Positions 17,741-27,609 of a stretch of 64,000 nt of DNA are shown piece by piece. The notes beneath the pieces are model-generated. The model saw only the letters and a list, made by a program, of their open reading frames with translations, ran no database searches and had not been told where the DNA came from. Position numbers and translations under genes: made by a program. Source of the DNA: Paramacrobiotus metropolitanus (Eukaryota; Tardigrada; Eutardigrada; Parachela; Macrobiotidae); NCBI RefSeq assembly GCF_019649055.1, contig NW_026570357.1:1-64000 (forward strand). Reading direction: 5' to 3'. Positions within the stretch are counted from its first letter, which is position 1. Every line of letters starts with the position of its first letter.

Positions 17741-18464
17741 GTGGGAAGTCGAATCATCATCGACGAAACTGACTCTGAGGCGGACCAACTTCAGACAGAA
17801 AACGATCGTCTTATCGATGACATGTCCAAGCTGCAGGACGAGATTTACCGCTTGCGCAACTGAATTGACCTGCTGTATGAGAATTATCAAACTCTCGTCC
17901 AGGTGACCCAACAAGGAGGACTATTGGACCAAACGGTTCAACAGAAGGCAGCACAGATCGTGCAACTACAGCATCAGATCGCTGCCCTCCCGAGCCAGCT
18001 CAGGACCGAATCAACGATTTGAGCCCAACTTGTGCAAAACAGCGCCGTTGGGCAACAGAATTTTGTCCTTTGAGCCGGCCTTCAGCCAAGCCAAACAGGT
18101 GATTCAGGGCCAACACAACCGGATCACCAAATTGGAGCCCAGCAATGCCGGCCTGGTCAAAGACTACCAGGCAGCCACCCAACGTATTACTGAACTTAAC
18201 GAGGACCTGGAAAGGCTAAGCACGGAGAACGCCTGCTTAGATGCGAAAAAATTACATCTCGAGAATTTACATTTCCAGATGTCCGCAGAACCATCGACCT
18301 TTCCGGACTCGGATACACAACGTCGACAAGAAAAAGTCAACGAGGCCCTGCGGCAGGACCAACGGTTCTACCAGCAGGCAGTGTATCATCATCAACGTTA
18401 CCACGTCAATGGTTCCAAACCGAGCCATCAACGGGACAACCGCAGACCATACCGACGCCCTTGA
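17741..18464 (+). pseudogene. Coiled-coil ORF remnant of Element II
   Basis: Heptad-rich sequence runs through 17750-17862 (ADQLQTENDRLIDDMSKL), continues in the same frame after a TGA to about 18021 (QKAAQIVQLQHQIAAL), and then in another frame 18030-18464 (TQRITELNEDLERLSTEN). It has two stops and a frame change. Position and composition match the 679-aa coiled-coil ORF of Element I, though it is only about one third as long. Confidence 0.65.
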
Positions 18465-18575
18465 GTTCAGTGAACCAGAGATCATCAACTGCGACAATAA
18501 CGCTGCTGTCACCACCAATCAGGGTCACCGCATCGGCAACTATGGGTCAGTAGACCATAGTGACGCCCGCCACTC

Positions 18576-19317
18576 ACCAGTAAAACCAGGATAGTGCCAT
18601 ATTCCTCAAAAACTGACTTACATCACTGCATAGGATAAAATCTGTACTATTTGAATAAATTTTTTGTTTTCCGGTAAGTTTTACCAGTTTTGTGTAATAA
18701 GCATGTGAAGTTAGTATGGGAAAACGTTTGGTGACGTCTACCTGCGCATATCAAAGATGCCGCCCATCGCGCATCTGAGATATCGATCTTCCTTACAAAT
18801 TTGAGCGCTGCCCTGCCCGTACGGCAAATACGTTAGCGATTAAACAAAATTTTTAAATTTTCTTTTATCAATTCAGTTTCAATCCACATAGAGTGCCGAC
18901 GGAATATTTCAATTGTTAATAGTTTTTGAATCCAGAAATCGTTGAATTACAAGTTTTTTGGTTGATGGAAAAAGAACTAAAAAGTACGCCGCTCAATGCT
19001 CAGCAGATACAGCTGACTTTACTTCAGCTCGCACTGAGTCGGGACATGATCTGCCGACTGATAAGCATGCGATGCGGCACATTCGCGATCAGCTTTACTG
19101 AAGATCGGTATCTCAGATGCGCGATGGGCGGCATCTTTGATATGCGCAGTTAGACGTCACCGAACGTTTTCCCATACTAACTTTACATGATTATTACTAA
19201 GAAATGGTAACACTTACCGGAAAACAAAAAATTTATCAAATTAGTACAGATTTTATCCTATGCAGTGGTGTAAGATACAATTTTTGAGGAATTTGGCACT
19301 ATCCTGGTTTTACTGGT
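18576..19317. mobile_element. Foldback-type element with about 215-bp inverted arms
   Basis: Arms 18576-18790 and 19102-19317 are inverted copies, for example CATATCAAAGATGCCGCCC against its complement and TAGGATAAAATCTGTACTA in both. Outer ends read ACCAGTAAAACCAGG on both sides. The 310-bp centre has a short ORF (18926-19153) that runs into the arm and is not protein-like. It splits Element II between the coiled-coil and Gag regions. A transcript through it would form a long near-perfect hairpin. Confidence 0.85.
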
Positions 19318-19410
19318 CAGACTCAACCGTCCGTGACAACCGGACCATTCTTTAGCCCAGCCAGCCGACGTCTCAGAACCAGGCGCCGAGCCGAGGATAC
19401 TTAGAACCAT

Positions 19411-20980
19411 GTCCATTGTACCCATCCCTGTTCCCGAATATGAACTTTCGCCTGAGCCCACATCTGGTATCAGGTCAAGCTCCAACAAGCAGCACGAAAC
19501 CAAACCGGACCAACCCGCCGAGCCCAATGTTCGGGCCATCAGCCCCAACGGGCCAAGCCCAACTACAGCTGGGCCAGAATGTGCCCAACCCACCCGGCGC
19601 ACCGCCAACGGCGGCGTCGCCACCCAGACCGGCAGCTCAGCCGAACCAGGGCCAGAATACGCCCGTGCTAGTTCAGCTGTCTGATGAAACATACGGGTTG
19701 ATGGCGTCCAACGGTCAATCCAATACCCGCCTCAACCGTTGTTGAACCCTCAACAGGGGCATCAGCCGGGCCCAGCGCCATAGGCACTGCAGCTACCGCC
19801 ACAAGTAGTGGTACAGCAGATAACGCCTGCACCGTTGCCAAGTGCCAGTCCCCAGTGCATGACCTGGCACACATGCAGATGCTGGCCGACTCGTATGCGA
19901 AGGCTAATGCAAAGACCAACGCCCGGACCATCCAGCTGACCTTCGACGGCGACAAGACAGCCGTGAAAGGGTGGATTGCCCAGATCAGAAGGATCTGTAA
20001 GCAGTCGTCCGACTTTAACAAGCCAGACCCGGACTTCATGAGCCGCATCTTCGCATCGTTGTCCAAGGTCAAGAAATGGTATAAGGGCCGGGCAAAGCGT
20101 GAAGAAGGCGTCGGCTGGACAGACGACGAGTTTCTTCAGAAGTTTGCCGCTCGATACGACGACGAGAACCAACAGGCCAATGCTCTTGGAGACTTCTCGC
20201 ATCGTACCTCCTGGCACGGTTTCGAGACGCCAGACCAGTACTGTGACGCAATCTTAACTCTCCAGGCACGCGCCAACTTAGACGACACAATGATTCTTCA
20301 TTTCCCGAAGACCAATATGACTGAGCCGGAACTGCGCCGTGCCCAAAACATCTGACTGCCAAAGTCTCCACAGAATTTCGAGACTATATTCGGCAGTTTA
20401 CGGCAGGTAAACCCGAATACGACGGGAAGGCGGGCTATGGATACCTGGTCATCCGGGCGGCCGCACCAACGCCACCTGCCCAAGTCGTACCGGCTTACTA
20501 TCCTCCATCCAACAGCCAACATCACCGGCTTACTATACTCCACAGACGCTTACACCAACCCAAGCCCAAATTGAAGCAACATATGTCGCTATCGCGGCTA
20601 TGAAGGTGGGCGCGCCACAACGTGGGTCCACACCGCCTAACGTTGGTGGTGGTGGTTATGGCCAGGCCCAGAACCAGTGCAATTTTGGCTATAGCCCGGG
20701 TAACGGTGACGGTGGAGAACAAAAAGGCGGATATTGCGGAGGTCAAAGCGCCAGCTTCAGCGGAAAGCGAGGCGGCGGCAATAGTAGCTCCGGACGACGT
20801 GGCCAAGAAGGCAGCGCAGGCCAAGAGAACATGTACATCGATAGGATCGAGCGCATGTTCGAACGGTGGGCCAGAGAAAGAACCATAATTTGCAACTACT
20901 GTCTCTGGGGAAACCACAAAACTGAAGGATGCGGCCACGCCAATAGAGATTACATAGACAATCCAAATCGGATATGGTAA
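19411..20980 (+). pseudogene. gag: Gag of Element II, frame-broken
   Basis: A Pro/Gln-rich start (19416-19745, e.g. PTAASPPRPAAQPNQ) is followed by a capsid-like core (19855-20355) with IQLTFDGDKTAVKGW, then a frame change. A Gly/Asn-rich segment follows (20600 on), with one CCHC knuckle CNYCLWGNHKTEGCGH near 20895-20945. Another Gly/Gln-rich tail is at 20982-21239 in another frame. Homology to Element I Gag is visible in the core start and the knuckle. Stops at about 19783 and 20353 and the frame changes mark it as dead, unless some are assembly errors. Confidence 0.7.
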
Positions 20981-21305
20981 CTTGATTTTGCAGAGTCGAT
21001 ACCAGAAGGGATTCCCGACAGGGGCACTAAATCCCAACCGCTTCGGCTTGGTGCCACCCAAACAACCCCGACAACAACGTGGCAACGGGGGGAATGGTAG
21101 CCGAAGGCAGTCCACCGGCTCAGGGAATGGGAACGGTGGCGGAAATCAACAAAGCGGCGCAGAACGGTATGGAGCGCTGGGATTACAAACACCCGCCAAC
21201 GAAAGAACCGCCTTTCCGCCATTGACCGATCAGCAGTAAAAGCCGAACAGCAACCGCGGCGGCTCCAACCGGGTCAGCCCTATTGTGGGACTATAGAGAA
21301 TATTA

Positions 21306-23220
21306 CTGTATTTTCACGAGTTTAAGGGACACGAAATTGCCCTAGGTCTGCTTGCAAGCACGCGGGGCGCGCAGCTACTTTCGAATCGGTTCACGAACAG
21401 CTGACTGGTGGTTAATTCAATTAAAAGTTACTAAAATCAGCAGTATCGCAATCAGAATAACTGATTTTTAAATTAATTCCGTTATAATTTGCTGATATCA
21501 AGTTTTTATGCGTTGATAATGGAAAAATCGCACCGCAGATCTTATCTTCAGTGGGAGATTAAGTATTATTTGAAAAGCTATCGGAGTAGCACATTGTCCC
21601 TTCGAGAGTTTTGTCGGAAGAAAAACCTTCCAAAAACGTGCATGAGGAGATGGAAATCCAACGAGTAAGTGATCAATCACTTAAAATTGTTATTGTTTTA
21701 ATCGAACAATCTTCTGAAATATTCAGAATAAATTTATTATTAATAAAAGTCCGTCGATTAGAGAAACTGATGCAAAATCGCGTAAGAGAAGGCCAGAAAA
21801 GCAGGCGAGATATCCAAAGCTGGAAGAAGATTTGCGACAATGGGTCGACGACGAACGCCAGAAAGGATATCCTGTAACTCGCACCGATCTTCGAAATCAA
21901 GCGTTCGAAATTGCAAAGGAGTCTGGGATTTTTGATTTCAACGCCTCCACAGGCTGGATATCCAAACTTATGTCTCGGAACAACCTGTCTTCGCGCGCAG
22001 TAACGCACACATGACGGAAGGAAGAGTGTTCTGAAAAAGATCTTGTACGCTGCCATCTGATTAAAATGTTTTTCGATTAATACAATAGAAAAACGCATAA
22101 AGAAAAAATCTGAATTAATATCTAATTTTTACCTTAAACTGCAGGAAGATCAAGAACGGTTTTTCGAAGAGCTGGTTGAAAATGTGGATATCCAGCAAAC
22201 ACCTGCGAAAGACATTTTGAATTTTGACCAAACTAACGTCAAGTACGTCCCGTCCAAAATAAGAACTATCAACCAGACAGGAGCGAAGCAAGTTTCTGTA
22301 GTAACTGCGGCTGGAGAAAAAGACCGGTTTACAATCAGTTTGGCAGTGGCTGGAAACGGAGAAATACTGCCTGCAATAATCGTCTTTAAAGGCAATCCAA
22401 AAACCGGAGTTCTTTCAGAAAGAATATTGCAACAGTTGGTTATCCCGAAAAATGTGCAAGTGGTGAGCTCAAAATCATCTTGGTGGAATGAGCAGTTGGA
22501 TCATAAATGGATTACTGAAACGTTTGACATTGTTGGATATCCAAAAATGCTGGTGCGCGATCAGTTTTCTGTGCATAAGATGCAGTCGTCGGCGGATCTT
22601 CTTGAAGAGTGAAATATTCGCCAAGTGTTTATTCCTGTGGCTATGACGGGGTACCATCAGCCTCTAGACGTCGGCGTTAACAAGCCTGTTAAGCAATATT
22701 ATCAGGACGAATACCGATATTGGCGAAAACAGCACCACGAAACTACGAAGTCGGGGTACCTGAAAAATCCTACCCGTCAGGATATCCTAAATTTCGTATC
22801 CGTGACATGGGAAAAGGTGAAACCAGAAACCATTATTAATTCCTTTGCTGCAGCAAAAATAATCGAAAAGCCAGAGGACAAACCGAACGATGAAGCTGCC
22901 CTTAACGATGAAAGTTGTCTCGATATCAGTTGTCAACTAAATTTAGACGAATCTGGTGATTTGGAGTTCAGTGATGAGCATAATTTGTAAAATAGTTATG
23001 TGGATATTCAGTAAACAAAAAACATATGATTTTAATTCCAATCCACAGTAATAGATGATCGAGAATTAAATGAGTTGATGGAGCCAACCTGGTGTGCGCA
23101 TTTTTGATGCGTCGCAGACTCGCAAACGCAGGTGAACCGATTTGAACGTAGCTGCGCGCCCCGGGTTTCTGCAAGCAGACCTAGGTCAATTTCGTGTTCC
23201 TTAAACTCGTGAAAATACAG
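21306..23220 (+). mobile_element. pogo/Tigger-type DNA transposon with about 90-bp TIRs
   Basis: The ends are inverted copies: left 21306 onward and right ending 23220, both beginning CTGTATTTTCACGAG and matching over roughly 90 bp through CCTAGGTCTGCTTGCA and GGGGCGCGCAGCTAC. A TA dinucleotide flanks each end (21304-21305 and 23221-23222), the pogo target duplication. The element is 1915 bp and carries one transposase gene. It sits directly after Element II sequence. Confidence 0.92.
21519..22990 (+). pseudogene. pogo-type transposase (DDE_1 family), broken
   Basis: Exon 1 (21519 to about 21664) encodes a basic HTH (LSLREFCRKKNLPKTC). A GTAAGT donor and the acceptor at about 21746 join in frame to a CENP-B/Tc5-type HTH ending DFNASTGWISKLMSRNNL. 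After a likely second intron (acceptor near 22144) comes the DDE catalytic domain: NFDQTNVKY, LVRDQFSVHK and PLDVGVNKPVK supply the three Asp positions. An in-frame TGA lies at 22610-22612 between the second and third Asp, and another stop near 22012 precedes the second intron. The product would bind the TIRs and cut and paste the element; this copy looks inactive. Confidence 0.88.
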
Positions 23221-23908
23221 TACATGGAAACTCCAAAAGCACTCCAACGGATGTGCTCGAACATCTTCAATGACATTATAAAACTTAAAAAGAAATTGGT
23301 CCAACATCCTGGCGTAACCGCCAGTATATGGCAAAAGTACTACTTGGGCCTGATCAACGTCAGGACCATACCGGAACCATTGCCAGAAGCAGCACCACAC
23401 ATAGCAACCAGAGTGCGCTTCAGTTGCGGCCCACATCCTGAACAGGGCCAACGAAGGGACACCAGCAACGAAATGCAGGACTCCGGCATTAATGTCGGAG
23501 TCCTGGACAACTATGAATTCGTTCCGGCAATAATCTCCCCCATGCCGGACAGCCATGAATTCACTCCGGTTTAATGTCCCCATACCGGGCAACTATGAAT
23601 TCACTCCGGCATCAATGTCCCCCATACCGGGCAACTATGAATTCACCCCGGCATCAATGTCCTTCATGCCGGGCAACTATGAATTCACTCCGGCATTAAC
23701 GTCCCCCATGCCGGACAACTATGAATTCGTTCCGGCAATAATGTCCCCCATGCTGGACAACTGTGAGTTCACTACGGCATTAATGTCGCCCATGCCGGGC
23801 AACTATGAATTCACTCCGGCATTAATGTCCCCCATGCCGGACAACTATGAATTCGTTCCGGCAATAATGTCCCCCATGCCGGTTAACAAGAAATTTGTTG
23901 TACGGTAA
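23194..23908 (+). CDS. ORF with 14-aa tandem repeats, function unknown
   Basis: The frame opened at 23194 (126 aa, partly in the pogo end) and the one at 23555 (117 aa) join through a one-base offset near 23570. The N-terminal part (METPKALQRMCSNIFNDI from 23224) is helical and unrecognised. The C-terminal part is nine tandem copies of (G/D)NYEF(T/V)PA.MSPMP. It lies just 3' of the pogo insertion and may be the displaced downstream part of Element II. I cannot assign a function. Confidence 0.4.
23506..23890 (+). repeat. 42-bp minisatellite, about nine copies
   Basis: Unit of 42 bp containing AACTATGAATTC and CCGGCATTAATGTCCCCCA. Two unit types alternate partly: those with ACTCCGGC (Thr) and those with GTTCCGGC (Val). 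The period is a multiple of three, so a frame stays open (14 aa per unit). One copy near 23565 lacks a base. Confidence 0.93.
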
Positions 23909-24639
23909 AACCTCTCTTTAAATACACTTCTTTATTAAATGCACTCCTGTATAACATTCGCACCCCTAAGGATTGTCTCGTAGAGTATATCATAGGGGGT
24001 TCTCTTTATAGCATTCACCATTTTATAAGGGCTATATACACTTTCCGCGGGACCGAACGCAGTTTTACCGGTGTAGAAAACCTGGACACAACATTCAGCT
24101 CCGGCTCCTCACAGTTACGGTACTGTCTTTACTTACCGTAAGCCGGATATACTTTGATGCAGTTAGATAATAACAACCAACGTTAACGTTTGAAGGCGTT
24201 ACAATTAGTAAACAACGATTGCTTTCGACCATTTTTTCAAAAAAAGCAGTTAGTAACAAGTTAATTTTATCCATAAATTTTATCTGCATTGTATTTATTG
24301 TACTTTTAATGTCATGTTAACTGTCATAGCAATAAATAGATTATGACAACCCCGCTCCTATTAACACGAGTGCCTCTGCCCCTTAAATACAACATTGCCC
24401 CTGGGGGCAGTCGTTCTTTATAAAATACACCCCGTCATAGCATACGAAACCGGTAGAACCGTGCTTGCATTTTATAGAGAGCTTTTTCACTAGCAGTCAT
24501 GTCCATTGGGTCACCATTTATCACAGGGAAGTGCCGCTCCCGGCAGTGCCGGGAAAGGCACAGCCGGCAACGGCACACCGCGTGGTCAATTTCTCCATCC
24601 CGGCAGTCTGGGAATTTCGGCCCAAGGAACTCGCTTTAA
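23909..24639. other. Intergenic region with a Tigger-like end and a GC hairpin
   Basis: Near 23904 the sequence GGTAAAACCTCT resembles the end of the Tigger-type MITE at 51329, but I find no matching second end. A perfect hairpin with arms CCCGGCA/TGCCGGG lies at about 24539-24553. Otherwise AT-rich, with no gene seen. Confidence 0.4.
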
Positions 24640-25479
24640 ATATTGTCTAAGAACGTTTGCAGCCTGTTTGGCGATTTGATTGTCTCGTTCCCCTGCCTTT
24701 AGTCGAATCCGTCATTCGGTTTAGAGGAAATCCATGTTTCCGTCTAGTCAAGCCGGTCGCCATCCTGTCTGCTGGACGGACTCCATCTGGCCGCTCAACT
24801 GTCCTTGCTGCACCGGAGCACATATTTGTCCGGACCAGTACATCAACGGCTGCTGGTTATCTGGCTGCTGCAGATATGTCATCTGGGCTGATTGGAACGC
24901 CGGCGCCGTTATCGCCGTCGTCCTGTAAACAAGAGCGTTTAATTTCCCAGGCTGCTGTTGCTTATAAAGAGGAGCACCCATGGATCCTGGCTGCACCGTT
25001 GGCGGCGGATGCTGAGTCGAAGACGGCAGCAGCTAGCGCATTGGAGGCATCCTCTGATGGTTTCCGCCAGGATCCCCAAAGCAACCACCACGGATATTCC
25101 AGTTGCCGATTTGATTATTCGATTTGCTAACGCAGCGTCAAATCCGATCGACATCGGCCCGGCTTCTCAGTTTCTCTTTCCGGTCGTGTCGTTGGTTTCA
25201 GTCGGCATCGACCTGGTCATCCCGTCGACCAGGGCGCTTCGCGTCCCGGCGATTCTCGCCGGGACAGCTGTCCGGCATGATGCAATACTGAAGGATGAAA
25301 TCTGGACAGCTTTTCGGCCGGATGTATCAGCAGGCCGTTTTGCACACGGGCTTAGTGCAGCATGGACAGCAACCCGGCTAATTCGGAGCGCTGAATCGGC
25401 TTTGACGGTCAGTGCGATGAACTCGGTTGACTCGACCATAGATTTTTGAGCTTTTCTTTGTACGCGTCTCTTCTTTCGT

Positions 25480-25760
25480 TTCCGTCCGAAGCTATCGCTG
25501 TAGCGTTTCTAACGCTTCGGTTCTTTTGCTGCACTCCTGCCTAAGGCAGGCCCCCTCGTTCACGAAAGTGTCCACCCGTTTTTGGAGTCGGTTGGTTACT
25601 TCTGCCATGTCCGTATTCTCCGTTTTCAGGGTGCTGATTGTCGCATCCTTTTCCGCCCAGCTAGCCTTCATGCGGTCGGTCTTGTACCGGGCGGCTGATG
25701 AGCCGATAGCTGGAATCCCAGATGGGCTGATTGTCCGTCTATCGTGCCATCGGTGACCTG
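25480..25760 (-). pseudogene. Coiled-coil remnant of Element III
   Basis: One minus frame reads KASWAEKDATISTLKTENTD, then a heptad-like VTNRLQKRVDTF and ECSKRTEALETLQR before a stop. It resembles the coiled-coil ORFs of Elements I and II in composition and position. Stops and frame changes flank it. Confidence 0.5.
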
Positions 25761-26506
25761 GTCCAGCGGCCCGCTAAGTTTCTGGAACTGCTGTCCTACC
25801 GGCGTCTGAAATACCGGCTCGTTCGGGGCGAGTTTTGACCGCCTTTGGTGTCGATTTTGGGCTGCCGTCTACTAGAGACACTGGTACAAATCCGGCTCGA
25901 ACAATGTCGACCGGCGACGGTATGGTCGACTCGCCCGTCAAGCGGTCGACTGAGCTCTCGGTTGAACTCTGCCGAGTGACCGTTGATGTAAGCTGGTCCG
26001 CTCCATCCGGGCCGGGTGATCTGGCAGCCGTGCCGGGTTACGATCCACCCACTGCGGTTTCCGCTATTCGTTCTCCGGATTGTGGGTTCACCGGCTCAGC
26101 TTGGTCCGCAGTGTCCACCGGGACGCTCGGTTTACCGAGCGGGCGTTTGTGATGCTCGCCCTTCTTCAGGTTGCTGTCCATGCGTGCCCGGAGGGTGTTC
26201 CGTCCGTTTAACTGTGGTCTGACTAAAGTGTCAGCTGGCTACAAACGTGTGTAACCGTCCAAAACGACCGCCGATCATTTTGGACGGGTATAGACGCGCA
26301 TTACGCAAATGTTGCAGTGAATGACTAATATCTGTCTGGTGTTAGTTCGTTATGGCGGACAAAAAAATTGCTCGGACTGGTTGTCAGTGCGGGCAATCTG
26401 ATGCCGAGGGAGCCGATACTAGTGCGGCAGTTTAAGGGAATGTGTTGGCAGAGATGCCCCTTATTACCGAGTGTCCCTTATTATAATTATCCATTTCCCG
26501 TCCATA

Positions 26507-26641
26507 GTGCGGCAAAATAGCTAACGAGCTGTTTTAACGCAGTGTGCGGTAAAATAGCCAACTGGCTATTCCGGCGCAGTGTGCGGCAAAACATTCTGAG
26601 GGCAATTAAGACCCCTATTGCGCTACTGCGGCAAGATAGCC
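26507..26641 (-). repeat. Leader tandem array of Element III
   Basis: On the plus strand GTGCGGCAAAATAGC or a variant starts near 26507, 26544, 26581 and 26625 (period 37-44 bp). On the element's coding strand this reads GGCTATTTTGCCGCAC, which shares GGCTATTTTGCC with the Element II leader core, in the opposite orientation in the window. Confidence 0.75.
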
Positions 26642-26764
26642 ATAGACTAAAATTATTGAGAGTTTAACCCGTTTAGGGTAACTAAGACATTGCTTCCCTG
26701 TACCTTCCCTTAAAAGCGAAAACAAAGATTTCGAATATTTAGACGCTGCAACAGCCTGTGATAC

Positions 26765-27190
26765 CAATGGACCATATGGAACTCTATTGGAACTTATTGG
26801 ATCTGTTGGAACTACTGTACATCGTTTAATTGCGAACTAACGTGACACCAGTGGAACCTATGAAACTCTATTGGCACTTATTGGAACTGTTGGAACTACT
26901 TTTACACCGTTCAATTGCGACCTGGTGTGACACCAGTGGAACCTATGGAACTCTATTGGAACTTATTGGAACTGTTGGAACTACTTTTACACCGTTCAAT
27001 TGCGATCTGGTGTGAAACCAGTGGAACCTATGGAACTCTATTGGAACTTATTGGAACTGTTGGAACTACTGTACATTGTTCAATTGCGCCCTGGTGTGAC
27101 ACCAGTGGAACCTATGGAACTCTATTGGAACTTATTGGAACTGTTGGAACTACTGTACATCGTTTAATTCCGACCTGATTTAACATCACT
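26765..27190 (+). repeat. 84/85-bp minisatellite, left array
   Basis: About five units, anchored by GTGACACC at 26842, 26927, 27012 (variant) and 27096. Each unit contains the perfect palindrome CTGGTGTGACACCAG and an internal run of TTGGAACT sub-repeats of 9-12 bp. The inverted counterpart is at 35291-35640. Confidence 0.93.
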
Positions 27191-27609
27191 GGAACCTATG
27201 GAACCCGTTGGAACTGTTAAAATTTCTGAAACTAACAGCACTGCGCCCTTTTGTGATACCAAGGGGAAGCATCGAATGCTGTTAGAACTCATTGAAAATA
27301 ATATCAGTATTTACTAGGTTTCTAATTATGTTTCTAATATTTTAGTAGCTAACGCTACTAGAAAATACCGGTGATGCTCAAGCTGATATCATTAGGAAAG
27401 GTTTTACGACGTTTTATGCCTAATTAATTCGGTAAAATGGGAAAACACAGAAGCACTGCAGAAAATCAAATCTATAATTTAGAGCATTTTAGCTAAGCAT
27501 ATGAAGAGCTAACTGCAAAAATCGATATTTCATATTTAATTGATAATTAATCGATAATTATTAGTAATTAGTTTTTATCGCTTAGAACAGTACGGAAATT
27601 TCCAAGGTT

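Larger units (their letters stand above)
17005..21305 (+). mobile_element. Element II: decayed Ty3-like retroelement related to Element I
   Basis: On the plus strand: a leader tandem array (17204-17373), coiled-coil ORF fragments (17741-18464), a foldback insertion (18576-19317), a Pro-rich N-terminal Gag segment, a Gag core and a CCHC knuckle (19411-20980). The order matches Element I. The Gag core shares TFDG....V.GW and the knuckle CNYCLWGNHKTEGC with CQYCMYGNHQTQGC of Element I. No protease or RT is seen. A pogo-type element borders it at 21306. LTRs were not found. Multiple stops and frame changes show it is inactive. Confidence 0.7.
24640..26641 (-). mobile_element. Element III: decayed relative of Elements I and II
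   Basis: Read on the minus strand: a leader tandem array (26641 to 26507), coiled-coil remnants (about 25900-25480), then Gln/Pro-rich Gag-linker-like sequence (24748-24996, e.g. YLQQPDNQQPLMYWSG). The order repeats that of Elements I and II. No capsid core, knuckle, protease or RT was recognised. GC content is high compared with the surroundings. The assignment rests on order, composition and the leader array, not on a strong domain hit. Confidence 0.5.

Noticed and set aside
17308-17760. 150-aa minus ORF over the Element II leader
   Set aside because: It is made partly of the tandem array translated antisense and has no recognisable domain.
17204-21305. Dispersal of the Element II leader word through its ORFs, as in Element I
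   Set aside because: I looked for GGCTATTTTGCC and its complement in 17.7-21.3 kb and found only chance-level partial matches, so saturation is specific to Element I.
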